DNA of 23,326 bases from Streptomyces sp. NRRL S-118. GTDB lineage: Bacteria > Actinomycetota > Actinomycetes > Streptomycetales > Streptomycetaceae. The stretch covers positions 35,797 through 59,122 of the forward strand of contig NZ_KL591033.1 in the NCBI RefSeq assembly GCF_000716335.1. The letters run 5' to 3'. Every line of letters starts with the position of its first letter. The stretch's first letter is position 1. Position numbers and translations under genes: made by a program. Below, one piece after another: positions 7,191 through 14,473 of the stretch. The notes below the pieces were generated by a model. That model was not told where the DNA came from. It searched no databases and saw only the letters and a program-made list of their open reading frames with translations.

Positions 7191-8054
7191 GTGACCGACA
7201 TCGAACGCGTCGGAGTGGTCGGCTGCGGCCAGATGGGCGCCGGCATCGCGGAGGTGTGCGCCCGCAGCGGCCTGGAGGTCAAGGTCGCCGAGACCACCGG
7301 CGAGGCGCTGGAGATCGGCCGTACCCGGCTGTACAACTCGCTCGCCAAGGCCGCCGAGCGCGGCAAGATCAGCCAGGAGGAGCACGACGCGACGCTGGCC
7401 CGGCTCAGCTTCACCACCGACCTCGGCGAGTTCGCCGACCGCGACCTGGTCATCGAGGCGGTCGTGGAGAACGAGCAGGTGAAGACGGAGATCTTCCAGG
7501 TCCTCGACCAGGTGGTGACCCGCCAGGACGCGATCCTCGCCTCGAACACCTCCTCCATCCCGCTGGTGAAGCTGGCCGTGGCGACGTCCCGCCCGGACCA
7601 GGTCATCGGCATCCACTTCTTCAACCCGGCCCCGGTGCAGCAGCTCGTCGAGCTCATCCCGGCGCTGACCACCTCCGAGGGGACGCTCAGCCGCGCCCAG
7701 GCCGCGGTCGAGAAGGTGCTGGGCAAGCACGCGATCCGGGCCCAGGACCGCTCCGGCTTCGTGGTGAACGCGCTGCTGATCCCGTACCTGCTCTCCGCGA
7801 TCCGGATGTTCGAATCGGGCATCGCCAGCCGTGAGGACATCGACAACGGCATGGAGATGGGCTGCGCCCACCCCATGGGCCCGCTGAAGCTCGCCGACCT
7901 CATCGGCCTGGACACCGTCGCCTCCGTCGCCGACTCGATGTACGCCGAGTACAAGGAGCCGCTGTACGCCGCTCCCCCGCTGCTGCAGCGCATGGTCGAC
8001 GCGGGCCGGCTCGGCCGCAAGACGGGCTCGGGCTTCTACCCGTACGCCTCGTAA
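7191..8054 (+). CDS. 3-hydroxybutyryl-CoA dehydrogenase
   Basis: A 287-aa short-form 3-hydroxyacyl-CoA dehydrogenase that oxidises 3-hydroxybutyryl-CoA to acetoacetyl-CoA with NAD(P)+, or the reverse in butyryl/crotonyl-CoA supply for fatty-acid and polyketide metabolism. The N-terminal Rossmann domain has VGVVGCGQMGAGIAEV with the dinucleotide loop at residues 11-16. Catalytic residues are in place: His142 in GIHFFNP, Glu154 twelve residues later in QQLVELIP, and Asn193 in GFVVNALL. The C-terminal dimerisation domain includes GMEMGCAHPMGPLKLADLIGLD. The GTG at 7191 is preferred because GAAAGG lies at 7179-7184; the overlapping ATG at 7189 is followed at once by a stop. Equivalent genes are often named fadB2, hbd or paaH. 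Confidence 0.93.
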   Translation: MTDIERVGVVGCGQMGAGIAEVCARSGLEVKVAETTGEALEIGRTRLYNSLAKAAERGKISQEEHDATLARLSFTTDLGEFADRDLVIEAVVENEQVKTEIFQVLDQVVTRQDAILASNTSSIPLVKLAVATSRPDQVIGIHFFNPAPVQQLVELIPALTTSEGTLSRAQAAVEKVLGKHAIRAQDRSGFVVNALLIPYLLSAIRMFESGIASREDIDNGMEMGCAHPMGPLKLADLIGLDTVASVADSMYAEYKEPLYAAPPLLQRMVDAGRLGRKTGSGFYPYAS

Positions 8055-8070
8055 CGCAGCGCCACCGGAT

Positions 8071-8085
8071 TTCGCACGGGGTGTG
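8071..8085. promoter_or_regulatory. Operator-like motif TTCGCACGGGGTGTG, copy 1
   Basis: This 15-bp sequence is identical to one upstream of the NsdA-like regulator gene (10462-10476). It is a near-palindrome, TTCGCAC-GGG-GTGtG. Two more TTCGCA half-sites follow at 8095-8100 and 8108-8113. It lies about 100 bp before the 85-aa membrane protein gene and 16 bp after the dehydrogenase stop. Confidence 0.4.
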
Positions 8086-8086
8086 C

Positions 8087-8121
8087 GGAGCGTGTTCGCA
8101 TATGCCCTTCGCACACGCTCC
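8087..8121 (+). terminator. Hairpin after the dehydrogenase gene
   Basis: A perfect 9-bp inverted repeat, GGAGCGTGT (8087-8095) and ACACGCTCC (8113-8121), with a 17-nt loop. An alternative pairing GTGTGCG (8081-8087)/CGCACAC (8110-8116) competes with it. It is followed by the second hairpin CCCCT-GTGC-AGGGG (8127-8140). Either a terminator pair for the upstream gene or an operator; there is no T-tract. Confidence 0.4.
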
Positions 8122-8140
8122 CCGCGCCCCTGTGCAGGGG

Positions 8141-8165
8141 GTTGACTCGGATCCGCTCAGTCAAC
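8141..8165 (+). promoter_or_regulatory. Inverted repeat just upstream of the small membrane protein gene
   Basis: GTTGACT (8141-8147) and AGTCAAC (8159-8165) form a perfect 7-bp inverted repeat with an 11-bp spacer, ending two bases before the AGAGGAG ribosome site (8168-8174). TTGACT could also be a -35 box, but no -10 follows at the right distance. As RNA, the repeat would place a stem right next to the ribosome site. Confidence 0.4.
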
Positions 8166-8183
8166 GAAGAGGAGCGGAAAACC

Positions 8184-8441
8184 GTGACCACCGACCCCGA
8201 ACACTTAGCGGCCGTCGAGGAGTTCGCAGAACTGCGCCGCTGTCTCGACGTCGGCCTCGCCCGCATCGACGGGCAACTGGCGCTGCTGGCCCAGCGCCAC
8301 GGCCAGATCGACCGGGATCTGACCGATCTGGCCGCGCGCGTCGCGGCACTGGAGCACGCCAAGTGGCCGCTGCCCACCGTCTCCGTGCTGACCACGGTGG
8401 GCGCCCTGGCCGTCGCGGTCTGGCAAGGGCTCGGGCGCTGA
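8184..8441 (+). CDS. Small coiled-coil membrane protein with a TTA codon
   Basis: An 85-aa protein; GTG 8184 is chosen because AGAGGAG (8168-8174) lies nine bases upstream. Residues about 8-60 form an amphipathic helix with heptad-like leucines and alanines (LDVGLARIDGQLALLAQRH, LTDLAARVAALEHA), followed by one transmembrane segment, LPTVSVLTTVGALAVAVW, and a very short tail. The layout resembles small phage-derived XhlA/holin-accessory or membrane-tethered coiled-coil proteins, but no phage genes are nearby and the function is unknown. Codon 8 (8205-8207) is TTA, which in Streptomyces requires the bldA tRNA, so expression is probably tied to development. It converges on a NUDIX gene that also carries TTA. 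Confidence 0.75.
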   Translation: MTTDPEHLAAVEEFAELRRCLDVGLARIDGQLALLAQRHGQIDRDLTDLAARVAALEHAKWPLPTVSVLTTVGALAVAVWQGLGR

Positions 8442-8442
8442 G

Positions 8443-8456
8443 CCGACGGCTGTCGG
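8443..8456. terminator. Weak bidirectional hairpin
   Basis: CCGAC-GGCT-GTCGG (5-bp stem) fills most of the 25-bp gap between convergent stops at 8441 and 8467. Confidence 0.3.
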
Positions 8457-8466
8457 TCCGGCCGCG

Positions 8467-8997
8467 TCAGCCCAGGCGCAGATGGTGCAGCATCAGCAGC
8501 CCGGCCGCCATGTTGGCGGCCGGGACCTCGCCCCGGGCGATCATGTCCGGGACCAGCTTCAGCGGGACCCACTCGCGGCGCGACGACTCGAAGTCGTCCT
8601 CGGGATGGCCGGTGTACGTGGCGTCCTCCGCCCAGTAGAGGTGGTGGCGGGCGTCGGTGAGGCCGTTGGAGGGCTCCACGGTGAGCAGGTGCCGCAGCGG
8701 TCCCGGCCGCCAGCCCGTCTCCTCCTCCATCTCCCGCGCCGCGGCCGCCGCGATGTCCTCGCCGTCCTCGACGACACCGGCGGCCAGCTCCCACCCCCAG
8801 CTGTCGGTGATGAAGCGGTGGCGCCACAGCATCAGCACCTCGTTCGCCTCGTTGACCGCGGTCGCCACGGCGACCGGGCGGAGCCGGATGAGGAAGTGGT
8901 CGAGGTGCCGGCCGTCGGGGAGCGCGACGTCCGCCAGGTTCACCTTGAACCAGCGGTTCTCATACACAGTCTGTTCGTTTAAGTTCGTCCACTGCAC
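8467..8997 (-). CDS. NUDIX hydrolase with a TTA codon at position 6
   Basis: A 176-aa NUDIX pyrophosphohydrolase. The NUDIX box fits GX5EX7REUXEEXGU exactly: it begins GVVEDGE, continues DIAAAAA and ends REMEEETGW (about residues 92-114). The N-terminal fold resembles ADP-ribose-type NUDIX enzymes (FLIRLRPVAVATAVNEANEV, then WRHRFITDSWGWELAAGVVE), so a nucleoside-diphosphate-sugar substrate is plausible but not shown. GTG 8997 follows GGAAGGTGG with seven bases between. Codon 6 is TTA (8980-8982), in an AT-rich stretch unlike the rest of the gene; a later GTG at codon 11 would bypass it but lacks a good ribosome site. It lies 77 bp downstream of the NsdA-like regulator, same strand. Confidence 0.87.
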   Translation of the reverse strand: MQWTNLNEQTVYENRWFKVNLADVALPDGRHLDHFLIRLRPVAVATAVNEANEVLMLWRHRFITDSWGWELAAGVVEDGEDIAAAAAREMEEETGWRPGPLRHLLTVEPSNGLTDARHHLYWAEDATYTGHPEDDFESSRREWVPLKLVPDMIARGEVPAANMAAGLLMLHHLRLG

Positions 8998-9048
8998 GTT
9001 TCTGCCACCTTCCGACAAGTCGATGGCAATATCGCAGCAGCTCCCTGC

Positions 9049-9066
9049 GCACGAGGAAACTCGTGC
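9049..9066. terminator. Hairpin between the HTH/TPR regulator and NUDIX genes
   Basis: GCACGAG-GAAA-CTCGTGC is a perfect 7-bp stem 9 bp beyond the regulator stop (9075). Read on the plus strand its loop is a GNRA tetraloop; on the minus strand, the direction of transcription, the loop is TTTC and no T-tract follows. It may attenuate read-through into the NUDIX gene. Confidence 0.35.
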
Positions 9067-9074
9067 CCCGGCCG

Positions 9075-10415
9075 TCAGAGCGGAACGCGCAACGCCCCGT
9101 CGATGAGGTCGGCCGCCTCCCGCGCCTGACCGCATCCGCTCGCCACCAGGTGCTCGCGCACGGCACGCAGCCGGTCCCGCAGCCGTTGCGACTCCATCCC
9201 CCGGGCCCGCTCGGCCATTTCGACGGCGGTCCGCGCGGCCCGGTCGGCCTCCCCCTGCCGCAACTCGATCTGACTGAGCATCGCCAGCCGGTGGACCCGC
9301 CCCCGGTCGTGCGCCGGCGTGCGGACGGCGGCCGCCGCGTGCTCCCGGGCACCGCCCAGTTCCCCCAGACTGAGCAGCGCCTCGGCCACCTGCACGTTCA
9401 CCAGACCCGGCTGCACGTATCCGGTCTCGTCCGGCTCACGGCCCGGCCGGATGCGCTCCGCCTCCGCCTCCGCGTGCCGGATGCACCGCAGGGCGCTGGA
9501 ACCGTCACCGAGGTGCGCGTACGCCTTCGCCTGCATCGCGTACAGATCGGCGGCGAGCGCCGGGGTGATCTGCTGCCCGGCCGTGCGCAGCGCCGCCTCG
9601 GCGAACGCCACCGCCTGCCGGTAGTCCTCCATGAACAGCGACTGGTTGACCAGCAGCGCGATGACGTACGCGCCGAGCCCCCGGTCCCCGCTCGCCTTCG
9701 CCAGCCGCAGCGCCTGGTGGAAGTAGCGCTGCGCCAGGCCGTGGGCGTCGGAGTCGTACGCGCAGATGCCGGCCACCGCCACCAGACCACCCGTCGCGCG
9801 GTGGAGCTGGCGGCCCAGGGCGTCGCTGTAGGCGCCGCGCAGGAGCGGGGCGGTCTCCGCGTTGAGGAATCCGACGATCCGGGCACGTGTGGCGATGCCG
9901 CCCGCCTTGCGGTACATCAGCTCGTAGTGCGCCCGCGCCGCGCGCAGCATCTGGATGTCGGAGACCGAGACGCGCGTCCGGCCGTCGCGCGAGACGTCGG
10001 CGTCCTCCGGCGGGTTCTCCCACTCCCACACGGGCATCACCGCGGGCGTGCCGGTGACCGCCGGGGCTCCGAGTATGTGCGGCCGCTGCTGCTCGTCGGA
10101 GCGCCACAGGGCGGTGGCCCGCTCGACGAAGCCGGACAGCGGCGAGCCGTGCGGAGCGGCCGCGTCCCCGGGGACACCGAGCCCGATGTCGTCGAGCGTG
10201 ACGGGGCGGTGCAGCCGCGCGCCGAGCACCTCGCAGATCAGGTCCGGCACCTGGCCGCGCGGCCGCTGGCCCTTCAGCCAGCGGGCGACGGCGGTGTGTT
10301 CGTACCGCAGGGCGAGGCCTCTGGCGCGGCCCGCCTGGTTGACGTGCGCGGCCAGGCCGGCATGGGAGATGCCCGCTTCGTCGAGCAGGGCGTCGAGCAG
10401 GGTGTTGGGCTGCAT
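9075..10415 (-). CDS. NsdA-like HTH regulator with TPR repeats
   Basis: A 446-aa protein. Residues about 5-80 contain a helix-turn-helix of the NsdA/NsdB kind: LLDALLDEAGISHAGLAAHV, then HTAVARWLKGQRPRGQVPDL and PVTLDDIGLG. The rest (about 150-440) is alpha-helical with TPR-like pairs such as LHRATGGLVAVAGICAYDS, HGLAQRYFHQALRLAKASG and DLYAMQAKAYAHLGDGSSAL. Streptomyces NsdA is a negative regulator of differentiation and antibiotic production; assignment to that general family is by pattern, not to the nsdA orthologue. ATG 10415 follows GAAGGGG. A likely -10 (TACGCT, minus, 10445-10450) and an operator-like repeat over its -35 region suggest autoregulation. The NUDIX gene downstream is probably co-transcribed at least in part. 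Confidence 0.75.
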   Translation of the reverse strand: MQPNTLLDALLDEAGISHAGLAAHVNQAGRARGLALRYEHTAVARWLKGQRPRGQVPDLICEVLGARLHRPVTLDDIGLGVPGDAAAPHGSPLSGFVERATALWRSDEQQRPHILGAPAVTGTPAVMPVWEWENPPEDADVSRDGRTRVSVSDIQMLRAARAHYELMYRKAGGIATRARIVGFLNAETAPLLRGAYSDALGRQLHRATGGLVAVAGICAYDSDAHGLAQRYFHQALRLAKASGDRGLGAYVIALLVNQSLFMEDYRQAVAFAEAALRTAGQQITPALAADLYAMQAKAYAHLGDGSSALRCIRHAEAEAERIRPGREPDETGYVQPGLVNVQVAEALLSLGELGGAREHAAAAVRTPAHDRGRVHRLAMLSQIELRQGEADRAARTAVEMAERARGMESQRLRDRLRAVREHLVASGCGQAREAADLIDGALRVPL

Positions 10416-10444
10416 GGGGGCCCCTTCGAAGGCTCGGTGCGCCC

Positions 10445-10478
10445 AGCGTAGTGGAGTCGCATTCGCACGGGGTGTGAA
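10445..10478 (-). promoter_or_regulatory. Promoter and operator-like motif (copy 2) of the HTH/TPR regulator
   Basis: TACGCT on the minus strand (10445-10450) is a good -10 and puts the start near 10438, giving a leader of about 23 nt. The near-palindrome TTCGCACGGGGTGTGAA (10462-10478, one mismatch between arms) covers the -35 position, where a repressor or autoregulator would act. Its first 15 bases are identical to 8071-8085. Confidence 0.5.
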
Positions 10479-10611
10479 CGGAATGCCCGTATCCGTGCCC
10501 CGCGTGCTCTCCCGTCATGCCCCGGGCGCCGGTTGACTGAGCTGTCTCTCACAGAGGCGGCAGGGTCACCGGCTCCCCCTCGTACAGTGCGGTGGCCCGT
10601 CGAAGCGTCGT

Positions 10612-10655
10612 CCGTCCTGCCGGATCTGCCCGACACTCCGCGGCAGGGCGGACGG
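10612..10655 (-). terminator. Bulged hairpin downstream of the phosphatase gene
   Basis: CCGTCC (10612-10617) pairs with GGACGG (10650-10655), and TGCCG (10618-10622) pairs with CGGCA (10641-10645), with a 4-nt bulge GGGC on one side and an 18-nt loop. It begins 30 bp past the phosphatase stop in its transcription direction. The remaining bases 10479-10611 show no gene I recognise; a minus-strand frame ending near 10549 is open but has no start or ribosome site. Confidence 0.4.
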
Positions 10656-10685
10656 CGCCGGCCGCACCGACCGTCCCTGGAGCCG

Positions 10686-11738
10686 CTACCGATGGGAGGG
10701 TGCAGGCCGGGTCCGGCGCAGCCCGTGTTCCGCGGACTGCGCCGGCACCGGCGAACGGTCGTTGCGGACGACGAGCAGGGCGACGTCGTCGGTGAGCCGT
10801 CCGCCGGTGTGCCGCAGCAGCGCGGAGTGCACGCTGTGGATGACGGCGGCGGGCGCCGCGCCCGTCACCGCGGCCCGCGCCAGCACCTCGTCCAGCCGGA
10901 AGAACTGCCCCGCCGCGTTCCTGGCGTCCTCGGCGCCGTCCGTGTGCAGGAACAGCGCCTGACCGGGCAGGAGCCGGCCGCACCGGTGCACGGGCAGGTC
11001 GCCGGGGAGCGGGAAGGCGCCGAGCGGCGGCAACGGGTCGCCCGGCGCGACCGGTTCGGCACCCGGGCTCAGGAGGTAGGGCCAGGGGTGCCCGCAGTTG
11101 AGCGCCAGGACCTCGCCGTCCCGGCCGATCTCCAGCAGCAGGACGGTGACGAACTCCTCCGCCGACGGGCTGTGCCCGTACCGCCCGCCGGACGCAGGGT
11201 GTTCGTCGCGCGCCCGCTCGCGCAGGTGGCGCGCCAGCGCCCGGTCCAGCCGCCGCAGCACCCCGTCGAGCCGCTCCTCGTCGTACGCGGCTTCCCGGAA
11301 GCTGCCGAGCACGGCCGCGGCCGCGGCGAGCGACGCGAGCCCGTGGCCGCGCACGTCGCCGATGACGAGCCGCACGCCGTGCGCGGTGACGACCGCCTCG
11401 TACAGGTCGCCGCCCACGGACGCGCCCCGGGCGGCGGAGAGCTGGCCCGCGGCGACGGACAGGCCGTCCAGCCGGGGCGGCAGCGGGCGCAGCAGCACCT
11501 GCTGGGTGGCCTGGGCGATGGCTCTGACCTGCCTCAGCTCGCGCACCAGGCCGTGGCGGATGCCCAGCACCAGCCCGGTGCCCATCGCGAAGAAGACCAC
11601 GCTGGTGGCGATCCGGGTGGGGAGCCCTCCCTGCTGCGCCAGCGGACAGGTGAGTTTCCACAGGACCGCGACGCCGCCCCAGGCGGCGGGCGGCGCGAGC
11701 GGGGCGAGGCGACGAGGCCAGGATCGCGTACGGATCAT
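10686..11738 (-). CDS. Membrane-anchored SpoIIE-type PP2C serine phosphatase
   Basis: A 350-aa protein with two N-terminal hydrophobic segments (about 10-30 and 42-60, the latter IATSVVFFAMGTGLVLGI), a short linker helix and a PPM/SpoIIE phosphatase domain (about 80-325). Metal-site motifs are visible: ASVGGDLYEAV, LVIGDVRGHGLAS, LFLHTDGAEDARN and LTDDVALLVVR. Such enzymes dephosphorylate anti-sigma-factor antagonists in the SpoIIAA/RsbV style, controlling alternative sigma factors from the membrane; the partner is not in this window. ATG 11738 follows GAAGAAGGG. No GAF, PAS or RsbW-like kinase domain is attached. It lies downstream of pheT on the same strand, but a strong terminator separates them. 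Confidence 0.88.
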   Translation of the reverse strand: MIRTRSWPRRLAPLAPPAAWGGVAVLWKLTCPLAQQGGLPTRIATSVVFFAMGTGLVLGIRHGLVRELRQVRAIAQATQQVLLRPLPPRLDGLSVAAGQLSAARGASVGGDLYEAVVTAHGVRLVIGDVRGHGLASLAAAAAVLGSFREAAYDEERLDGVLRRLDRALARHLRERARDEHPASGGRYGHSPSAEEFVTVLLLEIGRDGEVLALNCGHPWPYLLSPGAEPVAPGDPLPPLGAFPLPGDLPVHRCGRLLPGQALFLHTDGAEDARNAAGQFFRLDEVLARAAVTGAAPAAVIHSVHSALLRHTGGRLTDDVALLVVRNDRSPVPAQSAEHGLRRTRPAPSHR

Positions 11739-11824
11739 GCGGACCGCCCTTCTTCAGGCCCCTCTCGCGGTCGGGACGAGTCTGTCGATCGTCCCCGTCC
11801 AAGGGGAAAGTGCACCAGACTTCC

Positions 11825-11838
11825 CACTCGAACGAGTG
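11825..11838. promoter_or_regulatory. Palindrome upstream of the phosphatase gene
   Basis: CACTCG-AA-CGAGTG, a perfect 6-bp inverted repeat with a 2-bp centre, about 90 bp before the phosphatase start and in the only place its promoter can be. A second repeat, CACC-GT-GGTG, lies at 11849-11858. These are candidate operators; no clear -10/-35 pair was found. Confidence 0.35.
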
Positions 11839-11888
11839 ACGTGCGGATCACCGTGGTGCGGTCCCACGCGAACAGCGGGGCGGGACAC

Positions 11889-11925
11889 GGAAGAAGGGGC
11901 ATGCCCGGAGGTCCGGGCATGCCCC
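11889..11925 (-). terminator. Strong intrinsic terminator of the pheST operon
   Basis: Bases 11896-11925 form a perfect hairpin, GGGGCATGCCCGG with AGGT loop and its complement (13-bp stem), about 20 bp past the pheT stop. In the transcription direction it is followed by TTCTTCC, a partial U-tract. Confidence 0.85.
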
Positions 11926-11944
11926 TTCGGGCGGCGAACGGCCG

Positions 11945-14473
11945 TCAGGCGCCGCGCAGCACCGCGCCCGTCCGCTCGGCGGCCAGCGCCACCGCGGTGT
12001 CGCGGGCGGCCGAGGCCTCCTCGACGGTCAGCGTCCGGTCGGCGGCGCGGAAACGCAGGGCGTACGCCAGCGACTTCCTGCCCTCACCGATCTGCTCGCC
12101 GGTGAAGACGTCGAACAGCCGGATGTCCTCCAGCAGTTCGCCGGCGCCCTCCCGCAGCGCGCGCTCGACCTCGGCGGCCGGCACGTCCTGCGCGACGACC
12201 AGCGCGACGTCCTGCGTGGCGACCGGGAAGGTGGAGATCCGCGGCGCGCGCAGGGCCCCGGCGGAGGCCCGTTCGACGGTGTCGAGGTTCAGCTCCATCG
12301 CGCAGGTGCGGGCCGGCAGGTGCAGCGCCTTGACGACGCGCGGGTGCAGCTCACCGGCGTACCCGACGACCTGCTCCGTACCGTCGGCCACGACCGCCAG
12401 CTGGGCGCAACGGCCGGGGTGCCACGGCCCGTACTGGCCCTGGCGCACGATCAGCTCGGCGCCGGCCTCCCGGGCGACGGTCCGCGCGGCCTCGACCGCG
12501 TCTGCCCAGTCCGCCGGGCGCTCCTTGCCCCACCAGCCGGCCTGCTCGCGCGCCCCGGCGAGGACGACCGCGACGTGGCGCGGCTGCCGGGGCAGCGGAG
12601 CGTTGAGCCGCGCGATCTCCTCGTCGGTGGGACGGCGGTCGACGGGCAGCACGACCGTGGTGCCCGCTTCACCGGCCGGGTGGAAGACCAGCCCGGTTTC
12701 GAAGAGGGCCAGGTCGTGGCTGCCGCGTCCGTCGTTGCGGCGCAGCGCGCCGAGCAGCCCCGGCAGCAGCGTGGTGCGCATCGCCGGCTCTTCGTCGGAG
12801 AGCGGGTTGACGAGCCGGACCACCGTGCGGTTGGGGTCGTCCGCGGCCAGGCCGAGCTGGTCGAAGACCTGCTCGGCGATGAAGGGGTAGTTGGGCGCCT
12901 CGACGTACCCGGAGCCGGCCAGCGCCCGGCCGACACGGCGGTGGAGCCGCTGCCGGGCGGTCAGCCCGCGGCCGGACGGCGGCTGCGGCAGCGTGGACGG
13001 GAGGTTCTCGTACCCCTCCAGCCGGATGACCTCTTCGGCGAGGTCGTTCGGGTGGGCCAGGTCGGGCCGCCACGACGGCACGGTGACGGTGAGCTCGTCC
13101 TGCCCGTAGACGTCGCAGCCGACCTCCTGCAGCCGGCGCACGACGGTCTCGCGGCCGTAGGACACGCCGGCGACCCGGTCCGGGTGGTCGGCGCGCATCG
13201 TGACCGTGCGCGGCGCGGACGGCGCGATGATCTCGGTGACGCCGGCCTCGGCGGTGCCGCCCGCGAGGAGGACCAGCAGGTCGACGGTGCGCTGCGCGGC
13301 GGCGGCCGCGGCCTGCGGGTCGACACCGCGCTCGAAGCGCCGGGACGCCTCCGAGGACAGCTTGTGGCGGCGCGCGGTGCGGGCGATGGCGATCGCGTCG
13401 AAGTGCGCGGCCTCGATGACCACCTCGGTGGTCCCGCGCACCTCGCCCGTCTCTGGGTCGGTGACGGAGTCGGCGATCTCGGTGTTGGCGCCGCCCATCA
13501 CACCCGCGAGGCCGATGGGCCCGCGGTCGTCCGTGATGACCAGGTCCTCGGCGTCGAGGACGCGCTGGGCGCCGTCGAGGGTGGTGATCTTCTCGCCGGG
13601 CTCCGCGCGGCGCACGCCGATCGCGCCCTGGACGCGGGTGCGGTCGTAGGCGTGCAGGGGCTGGCCGAGCTCCAGCATCACGTAGTTGGTGACGTCGACG
13701 GCGAGCGAGATCGGCCGCATGCCGGCCTTCTGCAGGCGGCGGCGCAGCCAGATCGGGGATCGTGCCTCGGGGTCGAGCCCGACGACCGTCCGCGCGGTGA
13801 AGCGGTCGCAGCCGACGGGGTCGGCGACCTTCACGGGGTAGCCGTACGAGTTGGGCGCGGGCACGTCGAGGAGGGCCGGGTCGCGCAGCGGCAGCCCGTA
13901 GGCGGTGGCGGCCTCGCGGGCGACACCGCGCAGGGACAGGCAGTAGCCGCGGTCCGGGGTGACGGCGATGTCGAGGACCTCGTCGTGCAGCTCCAGCAGC
14001 TCCGCCGCGTCGATGCCGATCTCGATCTCCGGCGGCAGCACGATGATGCCGTGCGTGCCGTCGTCGCCCATGCCCAGCTCGTCGCCGGAGCAGATCATGC
14101 CGCGGGACATCCGGCCGTACGTCTTGCGCTCGGCGATCTGGAAGTCACCGGGCAGGACGGCGCCGGGCAGGGCCACGACGACCTTGTCGCCCACGGCGAA
14201 GTTGCGCGCCCCGCAGATGATCTCCTGCGGCTCGCCGGTGCCGTTGGCCTCGCCGACGTCGACGGTGCAGTAGCGGATGGGCTTCTTGAACTCGGTCAGC
14301 TCCTCGATGGTGAGGACCTGGCCGACGACCAGCGGGCCCTTGAGGCCGGCGCCGAGCTGCTCGACGGTCTCCACCTCGAGACCGGCCGCGATGAGCCTGG
14401 TCTGTACGTCTCGGCCGGTCTCCGTCGCCGGTAGGTCGACGTACTCCCGCAGCCACGAAAGCGGGACCCGCAT
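11945..14473 (-). CDS. pheT: Phenylalanyl-tRNA synthetase beta subunit
   Basis: An 842-aa full-length PheRS beta chain, the partner of PheS in the (alpha-beta)2 enzyme that charges tRNA-Phe. Domains in order: N-terminal domain; OB-fold tRNA-binding domain (about 40-150, with [21 protein letters not shown] and [20 protein letters not shown]); B3/B4 editing domain (about 210-390); B5 (about 405-480, with [19 protein letters not shown] and [25 protein letters not shown]); catalytic-like core (about 490-720, [15 protein letters not shown]); and C-terminal FDX-ACB anticodon-binding domain (about 745-842, [12 protein letters not shown] through [21 protein letters not shown]). Its ATG overlaps the pheS stop by one base (TGATG), so the two are translationally coupled. 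Confidence 0.98.
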   Translation of the reverse strand: MRVPLSWLREYVDLPATETGRDVQTRLIAAGLEVETVEQLGAGLKGPLVVGQVLTIEELTEFKKPIRYCTVDVGEANGTGEPQEIICGARNFAVGDKVVVALPGAVLPGDFQIAERKTYGRMSRGMICSGDELGMGDDGTHGIIVLPPEIEIGIDAAELLELHDEVLDIAVTPDRGYCLSLRGVAREAATAYGLPLRDPALLDVPAPNSYGYPVKVADPVGCDRFTARTVVGLDPEARSPIWLRRRLQKAGMRPISLAVDVTNYVMLELGQPLHAYDRTRVQGAIGVRRAEPGEKITTLDGAQRVLDAEDLVITDDRGPIGLAGVMGGANTEIADSVTDPETGEVRGTTEVVIEAAHFDAIAIARTARRHKLSSEASRRFERGVDPQAAAAAAQRTVDLLVLLAGGTAEAGVTEIIAPSAPRTVTMRADHPDRVAGVSYGRETVVRRLQEVGCDVYGQDELTVTVPSWRPDLAHPNDLAEEVIRLEGYENLPSTLPQPPSGRGLTARQRLHRRVGRALAGSGYVEAPNYPFIAEQVFDQLGLAADDPNRTVVRLVNPLSDEEPAMRTTLLPGLLGALRRNDGRGSHDLALFETGLVFHPAGEAGTTVVLPVDRRPTDEEIARLNAPLPRQPRHVAVVLAGAREQAGWWGKERPADWADAVEAARTVAREAGAELIVRQGQYGPWHPGRCAQLAVVADGTEQVVGYAGELHPRVVKALHLPARTCAMELNLDTVERASAGALRAPRISTFPVATQDVALVVAQDVPAAEVERALREGAGELLEDIRLFDVFTGEQIGEGRKSLAYALRFRAADRTLTVEEASAARDTAVALAAERTGAVLRGA

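Noticed and set aside
8184..8441. Prophage remnant, from the XhlA/holin-like layout of the 85-aa protein
   Set aside because: No other phage gene, attachment site or base-composition shift is visible around it.
10549..10690. Short minus-strand coding remnant between the HTH/TPR regulator and the phosphatase
   Set aside because: The frame is open and its end looks protein-like, but it has no start codon with a ribosome site and overlaps a terminator-like hairpin; open frames are common by chance at this G+C.
368..11856. Shared 12-mer GGATCACCGTGG at 368-379 and 11845-11856
   Set aside because: Matches of this length are expected many times by chance in a 23-kb window of this base composition, and the surroundings do not match.
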